Below, in pieces: positions 26,216 to 35,574 of a stretch of DNA of 51,905 bases. Location: NCBI GenBank assembly GCA_000434935.1, contig FR882194.1:19342-71246 (forward strand). The letters are read 5' to 3'. Source of the stretch: Bacteroides sp. CAG:709. Lineage in GTDB: Bacteria > Bacteroidota > Bacteroidia > Bacteroidales > UBA932. The notes beneath the pieces are model-generated. The model was not told the origin of the DNA. It saw nothing but the letters and a program-made list of their open reading frames with translations, and did no database searches. Position 1 is the stretch's first letter; the number at the start of each line of letters is the position of its first letter. A program made the translations under genes and the position numbers.

Positions 26216-28363
26216 CTATTTCTTAATACGTACATACATGTAGTTCATACAGCTGCGCTCGCCTTTCTTGTCACTCGGACGGCTCACGAGGCCGGACACG
26301 CCGTCTTTCTTGGCCCACATCGCCGAAGAACCGCCGCCGTCGAAACGGGTTGCGTTCCATGCCCCGAGACGCAGGGAAATGTCGGTAACCTCTTCAGCAT
26401 TGACGCCTATCGAGAAGCCTCCCTGACGGCCGTCGATTTCGACGAGCATGATCCGGGAGCCGCTCCTGTCCACGCAAGCGAAGGTCATCGGGTCGGACAA
26501 TGTTCTGAAAGAGTGGTTTGCAGGCACGGTGTTGAGGGTATTCTGTCCGTCCGTGACGAACTGCCACATGGTGGAGTTCTGTGTAAAGATAGGTTTCACT
26601 TCTCCGTTCACTGCCATTTCTGCGCAGAGCTGGATTTCATCTCCTACCTTCACCGCCTTGGAGATTTCCTCGGCCGTATCTCCGGTAATCTGGATGCCGA
26701 CCTCTTTCTTGTCCGTAAGGTATGGAGCATCTTCCAGAGCGGCGGTCCTGCCGTCAGCCATTGCCGTAACGGTAGCCTTGAACCAGCCTCCGTTAACCGT
26801 CATGTTGGCCGCAGAATACTTGGCAGTAACATACAGAGCCTTGGTGCTCAGCTTGTTGACCAGGTCAGGACGTTCCGCATGAGGGGTCTTCACATACTTG
26901 GAAGTGTAGAGATTTATCGGATAAGACTTCATCTGGGAAGCATTGTTCCCGCGGACGAGGGTATCATTGACAGAATAGAACTTGTACTCCTTGTCGGCGA
27001 TTTTGATCTTGCCGGAGAACACCTTCTTTCCGCAGGATGCGGTATTGTCCTTGAAGATGGTGAACGCCCAGGCGTGGTTGCCGAGGTTGCTCGCGACCGC
27101 AGGGTTGTTCATGTAGACGAGCTCGCCGTTTTCGATGTGCGGACCTCTGGTGAAACCATCGTTGGAATCGAAGAACCCGGTATTGATACCGGCGATAACA
27201 TCCTCACCTTCAGCGGTTTTACGTGCGCAAAGCTGCGACAGCGTCTCGCGGAGGTTGAACCCGTTGTTGCCGTTCTTGTTGCCGTTCGGGTTCGGGACAA
27301 TGTCGTCCGCATAAGACGTGGTGACTTCGATGGCCGGGTTCGTGAGGTCGATTTCCAGCACGTGCATTTTCCTGGCTATCTTCTTGAACTCCATGCTGTA
27401 ATAGTTGCAGCCCGGGGCCAGAAGTTTCTCCTCGACCGTGCTCCAGAGGTCGTTCTCCGTCTCGACCGAGAACGTTCCGCGCAGATAAATGGTGCGTGCA
27501 GCCATGCGGCCGTCCTCGCCTGCGGCAATGAGCGTGAACCGTGCCTTGCGGAGGTCGTCCGGAACGGCAATGCCCAACTTTTCAGCTTTCAGGTCAATGC
27601 TTACCTCGACGCCTTCCGCTCTGGTTACCCTTACGGAAGCTTTCTCCGCAGCCTTGCCGGTCAGCTTATATGTAAGCTCCAGGCTCTTCACTCCGTCCGC
27701 AACCTTAATCTCGCCTTTCACCGGAGAGCCTTCGTAATAAACTGTAAGTGAGAAGCTTTCGCTCGTCTCCACTGTAACCGTAGAGCCGTCTGCCAATGTA
27801 AGGGTGACGGTGCCGTCATCGTTTTTCGCAACGCCGGTGAGCAATGAAGCCTTCTTTCCTTCTGATTTTATCTTCTCTCCCTTGCTGTCGAGGATATAGC
27901 TGCCGTTGACCATCCAATATCCTTCCTTGTCGGTGGTGAAAGACGGCTCGCGTCCGGAAACAGGAATCTTCGCCCCGTCCTTGTCTGTCAGGACGGTGGT
28001 CTTTCCCTTGACGGTAATGGTCCAGTAGAGGACACCGTTCTCTTCTTTCGTGCCGATGACGTCGATATCTGAAAGGTCCGCCTTGGAGGCAACCGATGCC
28101 GTGGCGGTATTGCCGTCAGCCGTGGTGTAGGTAACGGTCACGCCGCCATCCGGATTTTCCTTGATGTCCGTGATGACTCCTCCGGTCTTGGCAGCGGTGA
28201 GGAGAGCTATCTGGCCCTCCAGCTGCGTCAGAGAAGCGGAAAGTTCCGCCAGCTGCTTCTGGGCCTCATCCACCTTTTTCCAAAGGGCGGAATCGTCGTA
28301 CTCGCTGCAGCCCATTACCAGAGCTGCGGCAAATACTGATAATAATATTCTAGAACTTTTCAT
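26216..28363 (-). CDS. DUF4988 stalk + phosphodiester glycosidase (NAGPA) lipoprotein
   Basis: A 715-residue lipoprotein with lipobox VMGC (Cys19), coiled coil at 25-56 and DUF4988-type domain to about 200. Residues 330-712 are an NAGPA-type phosphodiester glycosidase domain, related to the lysosomal uncovering enzyme that removes GlcNAc from a GlcNAc-1-phospho-6-mannose diester. The hallmark motifs are AGINTGFFDSNDG at 391 and RFDGGGSSAMW at 673-683. It should cleave sugar-1-phosphodiester links in an extracellular glycan. It follows the SusD gene by 14 bp, so its product is part of the locus core. The substrate sugar is not predictable from the sequence. Confidence 0.88.
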   Translation of the reverse strand: MKSSRILLSVFAAALVMGCSEYDDSALWKKVDEAQKQLAELSASLTQLEGQIALLTAAKTGGVITDIKENPDGGVTVTYTTADGNTATASVASKADLSDIDVIGTKEENGVLYWTITVKGKTTVLTDKDGAKIPVSGREPSFTTDKEGYWMVNGSYILDSKGEKIKSEGKKASLLTGVAKNDDGTVTLTLADGSTVTVETSESFSLTVYYEGSPVKGEIKVADGVKSLELTYKLTGKAAEKASVRVTRAEGVEVSIDLKAEKLGIAVPDDLRKARFTLIAAGEDGRMAARTIYLRGTFSVETENDLWSTVEEKLLAPGCNYYSMEFKKIARKMHVLEIDLTNPAIEVTTSYADDIVPNPNGNKNGNNGFNLRETLSQLCARKTAEGEDVIAGINTGFFDSNDGFTRGPHIENGELVYMNNPAVASNLGNHAWAFTIFKDNTASCGKKVFSGKIKIADKEYKFYSVNDTLVRGNNASQMKSYPINLYTSKYVKTPHAERPDLVNKLSTKALYVTAKYSAANMTVNGGWFKATVTAMADGRTAALEDAPYLTDKKEVGIQITGDTAEEISKAVKVGDEIQLCAEMAVNGEVKPIFTQNSTMWQFVTDGQNTLNTVPANHSFRTLSDPMTFACVDRSGSRIMLVEIDGRQGGFSIGVNAEEVTDISLRLGAWNATRFDGGGSSAMWAKKDGVSGLVSRPSDKKGERSCMNYMYVRIKK

Positions 28364-28377
28364 GTTGTCAATGTCTG

Positions 28378-30234
28378 TTAATATCCCGGATTCTGTGTCA
28401 ATACGCTCTCTCCCGTCGCCTCGTCCTTAGGGTATATCTGTATCTGTTTCACAGGAATAGGATAGAGATAGTCCTTCTCCTCCCACTTGTAAGACTGGTC
28501 CTTGAACTGGATGAGATATCCGCTCGTACCTTCTGAAAGAGTGTTTTCCTTGCCTTCTGATACGTCCAATGTGTTCTCGCAGTCCGTAGACGGCTTGGTG
28601 CCGGTGTAGATGCAGAGGTCAGGAGTACCGTCATTGTTCATGTCATATTCGCCGAGTCCCGGGAACCAGCAGCCGATGAAGCCAGGTCCCAATGTGTTGG
28701 AAGCCGGACAGAGCTGCTGACCTTCGTGCCAGCGCAACATGTCCCAGAGGCGGAAGCCTTCATTCACCAGTTCCACAGTGCGCTCACGCCTGATTTCCAG
28801 GATGAGGCCCTTGTCCGGTCCGTCCAGATGCTTGTCGGTGTAGTATGAGCTGAGGAATGCGTCAGGAGTGCCGTTCGCCTTCGTCACGTCAAGGGAAGGC
28901 ATGCCTACGCGGGCGCGTATGACATTGACAGTCTGGTCAATGACGGTCTGGTCGGCTTCTCCGAGTTCGGCCTTGGCTTCGGCGTAGTTCAGGAGGACCT
29001 CGCCATATCTGAATATTGCATAGTCTGTGGTCGATGTGGTCGCGCCGTCATGAGTATCGTCAGAGAAGTACTTGATAGGCCTGTAGCCGCTTCTGTCATA
29101 GTCCTTGCAGCTCGGATAATATTTGGTGGAAGCATCCGTGCCCACGGCCACATAGTCAGGTGCCGCGATGGTCTGCGCCATACGGGGGTCACGGTTCTTG
29201 AACTCCTGGTTATACTGCATCGTCTGCCATCCTTCCTGGCTCTGGAACGGCGTGCCGTCTGCCATAAGATAGTGATATGCAAGCGCTCTTGTTAGGGAGT
29301 GCCTCTGGTTCTTGTACGTAAACTGCACTCCGTGGCGGATGCTCATCTCATCGGTATAGAGATACCTTCTGGACAGGATCGTCTCACTGGTCTCGGCATC
29401 TTCCAGCACGAAGAAGTCCCTGTACGGCTGGCCCTTGACGATGGTCTCGCCCTTGTACATCTTGTATTTTCCGTAGTCAATGACGGCCTTCGCGGCATCT
29501 GCCGACTGACGGAGGAAATATTCTGATGACAATGTCAGCTGCGTGCCGTCGTCCTTCGTGTAGGTCTCGTCCGGAACGTCATGGTATTTTCTCCATGTTC
29601 CTTCGAAGAGGGCTACGCGGGATTTGAATGCATATGCAGCATATTTGTTTATCCTGTAAACGCCTTCCGTCCATGTAACAGGCAGTCCGTCAATGGCTTT
29701 GTCCAGGTCTTCCATGATTTTCTGCATCACGAAGCCCCTGCTGTCGCGTGCGCGGTAGAGCGAAGCCTTGTCATTGGCGGAAATCACATGGTCATACCAA
29801 GGGATGTCGCCATATTTGCGGACCTTTTCGTAGTAGAACATTGCCCTGAAGAAATAGGCGACGCCGTCGTATTTCTTGCGGATGTCCTCGCTCGTACAGT
29901 TCACCGAATGTTCGAGATAGTCGTTCAATGCCCTCAGGTTGGACCATGTGCTTGAACTCCAAGATTCATTTTCAGCGGAGCGGTTGCCCATCTGCAAGCT
30001 GCTCAGGGAGATATGGTATTCGAGGTCATTGTCCTGAAGTGCGCCGTCGGTCGTGTTGTCCGGGGAAGGCAGCATCGTGTAGAAGCCGTTGGTGGCCAGT
30101 TCGAGCTCTTTCTCGCTGGTGTAGAACGTCTCCGGAGAGAGGCTCGTTTCAGGGAATTTGTCCAGAAAGCCCTCGCATGACGAGAACGCGAGCACTGACA
30201 GCCCTGAAATAAAAACAGCATATATCTTTTTCAT
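28378..30234 (-). CDS. SusD/RagB-family glycan-binding lipoprotein
   Basis: A 618-residue surface lipoprotein; start at 30234 chosen over an ATG two codons earlier. The signal ends at lipobox FSSC (Cys about 20), followed by EGFLDKFPETSLSPETFYTS, the family N-terminus. The helical TPR-like SusD core follows, with VIRARVGMPSL, RRERTVELVNEGFRLWDMLRW and the C-terminal YPIPVKQIQIYPKDEA...LTQNPGY. It caps the SusC barrel encoded 8 bp upstream of its ORF and captures oligosaccharides. Normal length and architecture, in contrast with the SusD at 47256-49940. Confidence 0.95.
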   Translation of the reverse strand: MKKIYAVFISGLSVLAFSSCEGFLDKFPETSLSPETFYTSEKELELATNGFYTMLPSPDNTTDGALQDNDLEYHISLSSLQMGNRSAENESWSSSTWSNLRALNDYLEHSVNCTSEDIRKKYDGVAYFFRAMFYYEKVRKYGDIPWYDHVISANDKASLYRARDSRGFVMQKIMEDLDKAIDGLPVTWTEGVYRINKYAAYAFKSRVALFEGTWRKYHDVPDETYTKDDGTQLTLSSEYFLRQSADAAKAVIDYGKYKMYKGETIVKGQPYRDFFVLEDAETSETILSRRYLYTDEMSIRHGVQFTYKNQRHSLTRALAYHYLMADGTPFQSQEGWQTMQYNQEFKNRDPRMAQTIAAPDYVAVGTDASTKYYPSCKDYDRSGYRPIKYFSDDTHDGATTSTTDYAIFRYGEVLLNYAEAKAELGEADQTVIDQTVNVIRARVGMPSLDVTKANGTPDAFLSSYYTDKHLDGPDKGLILEIRRERTVELVNEGFRLWDMLRWHEGQQLCPASNTLGPGFIGCWFPGLGEYDMNNDGTPDLCIYTGTKPSTDCENTLDVSEGKENTLSEGTSGYLIQFKDQSYKWEEKDYLYPIPVKQIQIYPKDEATGESVLTQNPGY

Positions 30235-30248
30235 GTTCATTCTCTGTT

Positions 30249-33200
30249 TTAGAAGGTTATGTCAATTCCGAGAGATACGGTCCTTGAGAATGGATAGATA
30301 CAGTCGGCATCCTGGTTGGAAGATGCCGTAGCCACCTCAGGGTCGATGTATTTGGAGTGTCTCTTCATCGGAGACCAGTACCAGAGGTTTTCTCCGGTAG
30401 CATAGATGCGGACTTTCTCCACAGCCTTGTTCTGCTTGATAGGGAGGGTATAGCCCAGCGTTATGTTCTTCAGACGGATGTAGGCGGCATTCTGGAGATA
30501 CCTGTCGGTATTTACGCCGAGTGCGGAGCCGGAATATGTGGTATAACCACGTCTTCTAGGGAAATATGCGTTTCTGCGGTCCTCAGTCCATGTTTTCGAT
30601 TCGAAGTCCGTCGGCACGAACGAGGATGCCGGGAAGCCGTAGAGGCTCCAGAAATATGAACATTTGGTAGGAGGCATCCAGTCGCAATGTCCTACTCCCT
30701 GGAAGAATACCGAAAGGTTGAAGCCATACCAGTCGATGTCTCCTCTGAATGAATAGGTGTATCGCGGAAGGCTGTTTCCGATGATGTAGCGGTCTCCCGG
30801 CTTGTCCACCGTGTTGTCGCCGGTGTTGATGACGCCGTCACCGTTCCTGTCCACGAACTTGACATCGCCGGCCTTCAGTTTGGCAAGCGCAGCCACGCCG
30901 CAGGTGTGGACGGAGTTGTTGACCGCCCTGTCATTGATTCTAGCCTGATACTCAGCAGCTTCCGCATCCGTCTTGAACAGTCCTTCCACCTGGTATCCCC
31001 AGATTTCTCCGAGTCTCTTGCCCACATAGTGCTGGCTGAGGGACTTGGTAGGGTTGTCGAATTTAGTGATGGTCGTCACGTAGTCGCCGAGGGAACCTGA
31101 AACCGAGTAATAGAACGGACGGCCCGCCAGTTTCACCTGGTCTTTCCAGGTCAATGTAATTTCATATCCCTTGGTACGGAGGTCAGCTCCATTGATTTTC
31201 GGGGAGCTGGTTCCAAACACTGCCGGAAGTTCCTGCGAAGAGGTAAGCATGTCCTTGGTGTCCCTGATATAGAAATCGGCACTGGCTGTCAATCTGTTGC
31301 TGAGGAAACCGAGGTCGAATCCGAGGTTGTAGGTGATGACCGTTTCCCATGTGAGGCCTTCAGTGATGGCACCAGGCGTGCTGACCTTGCCGGCAAGATT
31401 GGTGCTGTCGAAGGTATAGTTCATCATTGACGTGGACAATGTGCTGATATACGAGTAGTTGCTTACCTGCTGGTTGCCGAGGGAACCGTAGGAGACACGG
31501 ATCTTGGCATTGTCCCACCAGCTTTTCAGGTTGCCCCAGAATTTTTCTTCGGAGATACGCCAGCCGGCTGACGCGGACGGGTAGAATGCCCATCTGTTTC
31601 CTCTTGCGAAACGGGAAGAACCGTCCTGCCTGCCGGAAATTTCGAACAGGTATTTGCCCGCATAGTCATAGTTCACTCTGGCGAAGAAGCCCAATGTCCT
31701 GTAAGCGGTGTTGCTTTCGTCGGCTCTCTCGATGGTGCCCTGCGCCATGTTGATGAATGCAAGCTTGTCGGAGATGGAGCCTTTCTGGCGGATGGTCGAT
31801 GTAGATGACCTGTAGTCCTGAAGCTGCGCTCCGGCCACTGCCGTGAAATTATGTTTACCCCATGACTTGTTCACATTGAGATAAGCATTGGCGACATGCC
31901 CGTTGAGGTAGGAACGGCCCTCCTGATAGAAGTCGTAGATGGAGCCGTTTGTCATTTCCGTGATTTTCTTCATGTTCTTGTCCCAGGTGTTGGCGGTAGG
32001 ATAAGAACGGTAGCTGTTCAGGTTGTCACGTCTTCTGTAAGTGTAGTCTGCTGTGATATTCAGCCACTTGGTAAGGTCGAACACGAGTCTGTTGGTGACC
32101 ACCCAGTAGCCGACCTTTCTGGAGTTCTTGTTCCTGCCGTCCGTGAACACGCCGCCACGTCCTGATGCGATAGGAGAATCGGCGAACTGGATGTCGTTGG
32201 TGTACATTGTGGTAGTGCCGTCAGGGTTTACCGGGACGATGGTAGGGCTGATGTTCTGGGTGATATTCCAGAGAATACCCTCTGACTTCAGGTCCTCGGA
32301 GCCGTCCTGCTCCCAGAATCCGCCGTAGTTGTAGGCAGATCCTTCATAGCTTAAGTTTCCGGTGTAGCGGAGCCATGGTTTTACCTTCGCGTTTACCTTC
32401 GCGCGGAAAGAATACCCGTTCAGGATATCCTCGCTGGCATTGTTGAATACGCCCTCGCGATAGAGGTAACGGCCGCTGACATAGTAGTTTATCTTGTCAT
32501 TTCCACCATTGATGGTGACATTGTGTTCTGTTTCCGGCCTTGTCCTCTTGAGCACATAGCCATACCAGTCGAAGTTTCCCAAATAGCGATATTTGCCTTT
32601 TTCATTGGTATAGACCCAAGGCCTGTCAGCGTTTTCCGTCTTGTCGAATCTGCGGTCATAGAGCATCTGCATTTCCTCATCGGTGTATTTCCATGCGTTG
32701 TAGCCCTTTGGCGAGTTCTTGGTAAATTCATTGGAGAGGGTCACATAGTCATAACCCGTAGTCACGAAATCGGTGCGGGTGGTGTTGAATGCCACGCCGC
32801 CGCGTCCGTTGTAAGTCACTTTAAGGTCTCCGGACTTGCCGCTCTTGGTGGTAATCAGGACCACGCCGGCAGATGCCGTAGCACCGTAGATGGCGCAAGA
32901 CGAAGCATCCTTGAGCACCGACACAGATTCGATGTCATTAGGATTCACTTGTGTCAATGAGGACTCGATACCATCCACAAGAATCAGCGGACTGCCTGAG
33001 TTCAATGACACCTGTCCGCGGATTTTCACATTGTACTGCTTGCCCTCGATGGAACCGCTGCTCATGCTCATGAGAAGTGACGGATCCGCGCCCTGGAGAG
33101 CCTGCGCCGCATTGGTTACCGGCCTGTTGTTCAAGTCTTTACCACTGATGACACCTACTGCTCCGGTGAGGTTCACTTTCTTCTGGACACCATAGCCGAC

Positions 33201-33773
33201 CACGACCGATTCTTCGAGAAGGTCAATGTCTTCTTCCAGGTTTATGACAATGCCGGCGGTCTGGCTGCCGAACCTGGACGTGTAATCCTTGTAGCCCATC
33301 ATTGACACTACGAAAGTGCGGCCCGGTGTAGCCTGGATGGAGAACTGGCCGTCGATATCGGTCATGGCGACATTGTCCTTCTTGCCGTCGAGCATGATCA
33401 TTGCGCCGGGAACCGGTCCTGACGCGTCGACGATTTTTCCTTTGTACTCCACCGGAGCGGCGGCCTTCCGGTCCGCTTGCACGATGAGTATCATTTTTCC
33501 GTCAATGCTGGCCTGCATCCCTGTTCCGTCGAGGATTGCAGTCATCGTTTCCAGCACAGGTTTTCCGGATGGCGGAGTGACCTGCCTGTTCACGTCGAGA
33601 AGGCTCTCGTTGTAAGCTATTGTCATACCTAGCTGATGCTCAATAACTTCGAACGCCTGCCTGACCGTCATTGTACCGGACGGGAAGTTCACCACCTTGT
33701 TCTGGGCGTGAAGTCCGATGACCGGCATTATGGCCAGAAGAAGCGTAATCAGATAATGTTTAATCTGCTTCAT
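30249..33773 (-). CDS. SusC/RagA-family TonB-linked transporter with STN domain
   Basis: A 1174-residue outer-membrane transporter. Signal peptide MKQIKHYLITLLLAIMPVIG. Residues 25-105 form a secretin/TonB short N-terminal (STN) domain (FPSGTMTVRQAFEVIEHQLG), then a carboxypeptidase-regulatory-like beta-sandwich (about 112-185), then the TonB box/plug region starting EESVVVGYGVQKKVNLTGAV. The plug has LILVDGIES and the DIESVSVLKDASSCAIYGA motif. The barrel ends RTVSLGIDITF. STN domains in this family signal to FecR-type anti-sigma factors, matching the FecR gene 80 bp upstream. It imports the locus glycan into the periplasm and reports occupancy. Confidence 0.95.
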   Translation of the reverse strand: MKQIKHYLITLLLAIMPVIGLHAQNKVVNFPSGTMTVRQAFEVIEHQLGMTIAYNESLLDVNRQVTPPSGKPVLETMTAILDGTGMQASIDGKMILIVQADRKAAAPVEYKGKIVDASGPVPGAMIMLDGKKDNVAMTDIDGQFSIQATPGRTFVVSMMGYKDYTSRFGSQTAGIVINLEEDIDLLEESVVVGYGVQKKVNLTGAVGVISGKDLNNRPVTNAAQALQGADPSLLMSMSSGSIEGKQYNVKIRGQVSLNSGSPLILVDGIESSLTQVNPNDIESVSVLKDASSCAIYGATASAGVVLITTKSGKSGDLKVTYNGRGGVAFNTTRTDFVTTGYDYVTLSNEFTKNSPKGYNAWKYTDEEMQMLYDRRFDKTENADRPWVYTNEKGKYRYLGNFDWYGYVLKRTRPETEHNVTINGGNDKINYYVSGRYLYREGVFNNASEDILNGYSFRAKVNAKVKPWLRYTGNLSYEGSAYNYGGFWEQDGSEDLKSEGILWNITQNISPTIVPVNPDGTTTMYTNDIQFADSPIASGRGGVFTDGRNKNSRKVGYWVVTNRLVFDLTKWLNITADYTYRRRDNLNSYRSYPTANTWDKNMKKITEMTNGSIYDFYQEGRSYLNGHVANAYLNVNKSWGKHNFTAVAGAQLQDYRSSTSTIRQKGSISDKLAFINMAQGTIERADESNTAYRTLGFFARVNYDYAGKYLFEISGRQDGSSRFARGNRWAFYPSASAGWRISEEKFWGNLKSWWDNAKIRVSYGSLGNQQVSNYSYISTLSTSMMNYTFDSTNLAGKVSTPGAITEGLTWETVITYNLGFDLGFLSNRLTASADFYIRDTKDMLTSSQELPAVFGTSSPKINGADLRTKGYEITLTWKDQVKLAGRPFYYSVSGSLGDYVTTITKFDNPTKSLSQHYVGKRLGEIWGYQVEGLFKTDAEAAEYQARINDRAVNNSVHTCGVAALAKLKAGDVKFVDRNGDGVINTGDNTVDKPGDRYIIGNSLPRYTYSFRGDIDWYGFNLSVFFQGVGHCDWMPPTKCSYFWSLYGFPASSFVPTDFESKTWTEDRRNAYFPRRRGYTTYSGSALGVNTDRYLQNAAYIRLKNITLGYTLPIKQNKAVEKVRIYATGENLWYWSPMKRHSKYIDPEVATASSNQDADCIYPFSRTVSLGIDITF

Positions 33774-33853
33774 AGACTGTTATTATTAGTTTAGTTGTTT
33801 TCCGTTGTGGTCGGGCGGCAGGGCTGGGCGGCGTGGTCTTGCGCGGGGCGGAC

Positions 33854-34774
33854 CTACCTTATATATACGCAGCCGTTCACGATGCTGTACCGCATTCCAG
33901 GGACGAGCTTGCATATGGCGCTGAGCATCTGTTCCAATGTCTCACCCTGTACGAACTTGGCTGTCAATATCATATCGTCGTATTTCCCCGAGGTAACATA
34001 AGTGTTTATGCCGTATTTGCGCTCAATCGCCTTGGCAATAGCGTGGATATTTTCGGAGCGGAAACACATGTCGCCGCGCTTCCATGCCGTGTCTTCAGCC
34101 GGGTTCACGCGCGATATTGTGGATTTCCCTGTCCCGCGGTCGTAAGAGAACCGCTCGTTCGGGACCATGAGAATGCTTTCGCCGCTTTCTTTCAATGTCG
34201 CCGAAATGCTGCCTTCGCACAATGTCGCGGCAGTGTTGCGCGATTCCGGATATGCATCCACATTGAATGTCGTTCCATGAACCTGTATGGCGAGGTCGGC
34301 AGTATTTACCACGAATGGAAGTTCCTCATTATGGGTCACTTCGAAGATGGCTTCGCCGGAGAGGAAAACAGTGCGCTCGGCACCGCTGAATTTTTCCGGA
34401 TAGATCAGCACTGACCCTGCATTGAGCGTGATTCTGGAGTTGTCCGGCAATATGACTTCGCGGGTTTCGCCGTTGCGCGTAGAGACTTCGCACAGCTTCG
34501 CGCCTGCTTCGGCAACCGACTGACTATCTGTGACTTTGTCGTTGATTTTCAATGTCACCCAAGGTACGAATACCAGCATTGCGGCAGCGGATGCGCATGT
34601 CAATGCAATTTTGCGTATCTTCTGCCTGATTCCTCTGCGCATGATTTCGGACTGGGCTTTTTCGCGCCTGTCTGCCACGGACATCACTTTCGTGAATGCC
34701 TTGTCCAATTCATTTTCCGGTAATGTGTCGGCGAAATGCCGCTCCCATTCGTTTCGTATGTCGTTATCAGTCAT
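33854..34774 (-). CDS. FecR-family anti-sigma factor
   Basis: A 306-residue single-pass inner-membrane protein. Cytoplasmic residues 1-54 bind the sigma factor, residues 55-76 (IALTCASAAAMLVFVPWVTL) span the membrane, and the periplasmic FecR domain follows with EVILPDNSRITLNAGSVLIYPEKFSG, VFLSGEAIFEVTHN and FVVNTADLAIQVHGTTFNV. The C-terminal DUF4974-like region ends GMRYSIVNGCVYIR and should meet the STN domain of SusC. It is transcribed with SusC but away from its sigma factor, 141 bp from it. Confidence 0.95.
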   Translation of the reverse strand: MTDNDIRNEWERHFADTLPENELDKAFTKVMSVADRREKAQSEIMRRGIRQKIRKIALTCASAAAMLVFVPWVTLKINDKVTDSQSVAEAGAKLCEVSTRNGETREVILPDNSRITLNAGSVLIYPEKFSGAERTVFLSGEAIFEVTHNEELPFVVNTADLAIQVHGTTFNVDAYPESRNTAATLCEGSISATLKESGESILMVPNERFSYDRGTGKSTISRVNPAEDTAWKRGDMCFRSENIHAIAKAIERKYGINTYVTSGKYDDMILTAKFVQGETLEQMLSAICKLVPGMRYSIVNGCVYIR

Positions 34775-34867
34775 AATCTGCGTGTTGTCTGGTGGTCAAA
34801 ACATATATAAGACAACGAAACCGCGATTTGCACCCAATGGAAATTTCGATTTTTTTTGAATGTTACT

Positions 34868-34875
34868 TATATTTG
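34868..34875 (+). promoter_or_regulatory. -7 box of ECF sigma gene
   Basis: TATATTTG matches TAnnTTTG perfectly, 40 bp before the sigma factor ATG. A TTTCG about 20 nt upstream (34844-34848) is a weak -33 candidate. It lies in the 141-bp divergent gap shared with FecR and suggests the sigma gene is read by the primary sigma factor. Confidence 0.5.
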
Positions 34876-34915
34876 CAGATGTCGACAAATGACTTAGAAC
34901 CATAATATCACACAG

Positions 34916-35473
34916 ATGATTACGGATAGCGAAGAAAGAATATTGATGGAACGCACAGCTGCCGGTGACAGACGCGCGTTCAGGTCGCTTTTCGATGCCT
35001 ATTATCCTGTGGTATATGGTTTTATGAGGAGTCTGCTGCATACGGAAGAGGACGCATCGGATGTGGCGCAAGAGGTTTTCATCAAGCTTTGGCTCATGCG
35101 TGCCGCACTTCCCGACATCACTTCCCTCCGTTTCTATCTATACCGGATGAGTCTGAACCAGACCATCAACTACATCAAGAAGAACCGGCTCCACAACGGT
35201 GTGGCACTGGCGGATATTCCATACGACCAGATGGTGGAGGAAGTCATTGACATGAAAGGGAAAGAGGCCTTCATCGCTTCCGTGGTGGAGCGCATGCCGG
35301 AGCAGCGGCGCAAAGTGTTCATAATGAGCCGTTTCGAGAATCGTTCCAATGACGAGATCGCGTCATTGCTGAACATCAAAAAGAAAACGGTGGAGAACCA
35401 CCTCAACCTCGCACTGAAGGAGTTGAGAGCAGCTCTCCCCGTATCACTTTTCCTGTTTATCGCCTGTTTCTGA
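34916..35473 (+). CDS. ECF RNA polymerase sigma factor
   Basis: A 185-residue sigma-70 family ECF factor. Region 2 covers about 22-88 (FDAYYPVVYGFMRSLLHTEEDASDVAQEVFIKLW), region 4 covers about 120-170 (MPEQRRKVFIMSRFENRSNDEIASLLNIKKKTVENHL). It should direct transcription of the adjoining SusC/SusD locus once FecR is relieved by ligand-bound SusC. It is encoded on the opposite strand from FecR, a divergent arrangement rather than the common sigma-FecR operon. The C-terminus (PVSLFLFIACF) is hydrophobic, as in many Bacteroidota ECF factors. Downstream is GC-rich, dyad-rich non-coding DNA. Confidence 0.95.
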   Translation: MITDSEERILMERTAAGDRRAFRSLFDAYYPVVYGFMRSLLHTEEDASDVAQEVFIKLWLMRAALPDITSLRFYLYRMSLNQTINYIKKNRLHNGVALADIPYDQMVEEVIDMKGKEAFIASVVERMPEQRRKVFIMSRFENRSNDEIASLLNIKKKTVENHLNLALKELRAALPVSLFLFIACF

Positions 35474-35574
35474 GTCACGCGCGGAAGTCTCTCGCGCGGA
35501 AAATGCCATGGCAGCACACCGTGGCGGGATGAATGTACCCCCGCGCCATGAAAGCGTCCCTTACCGCGCGCCGG

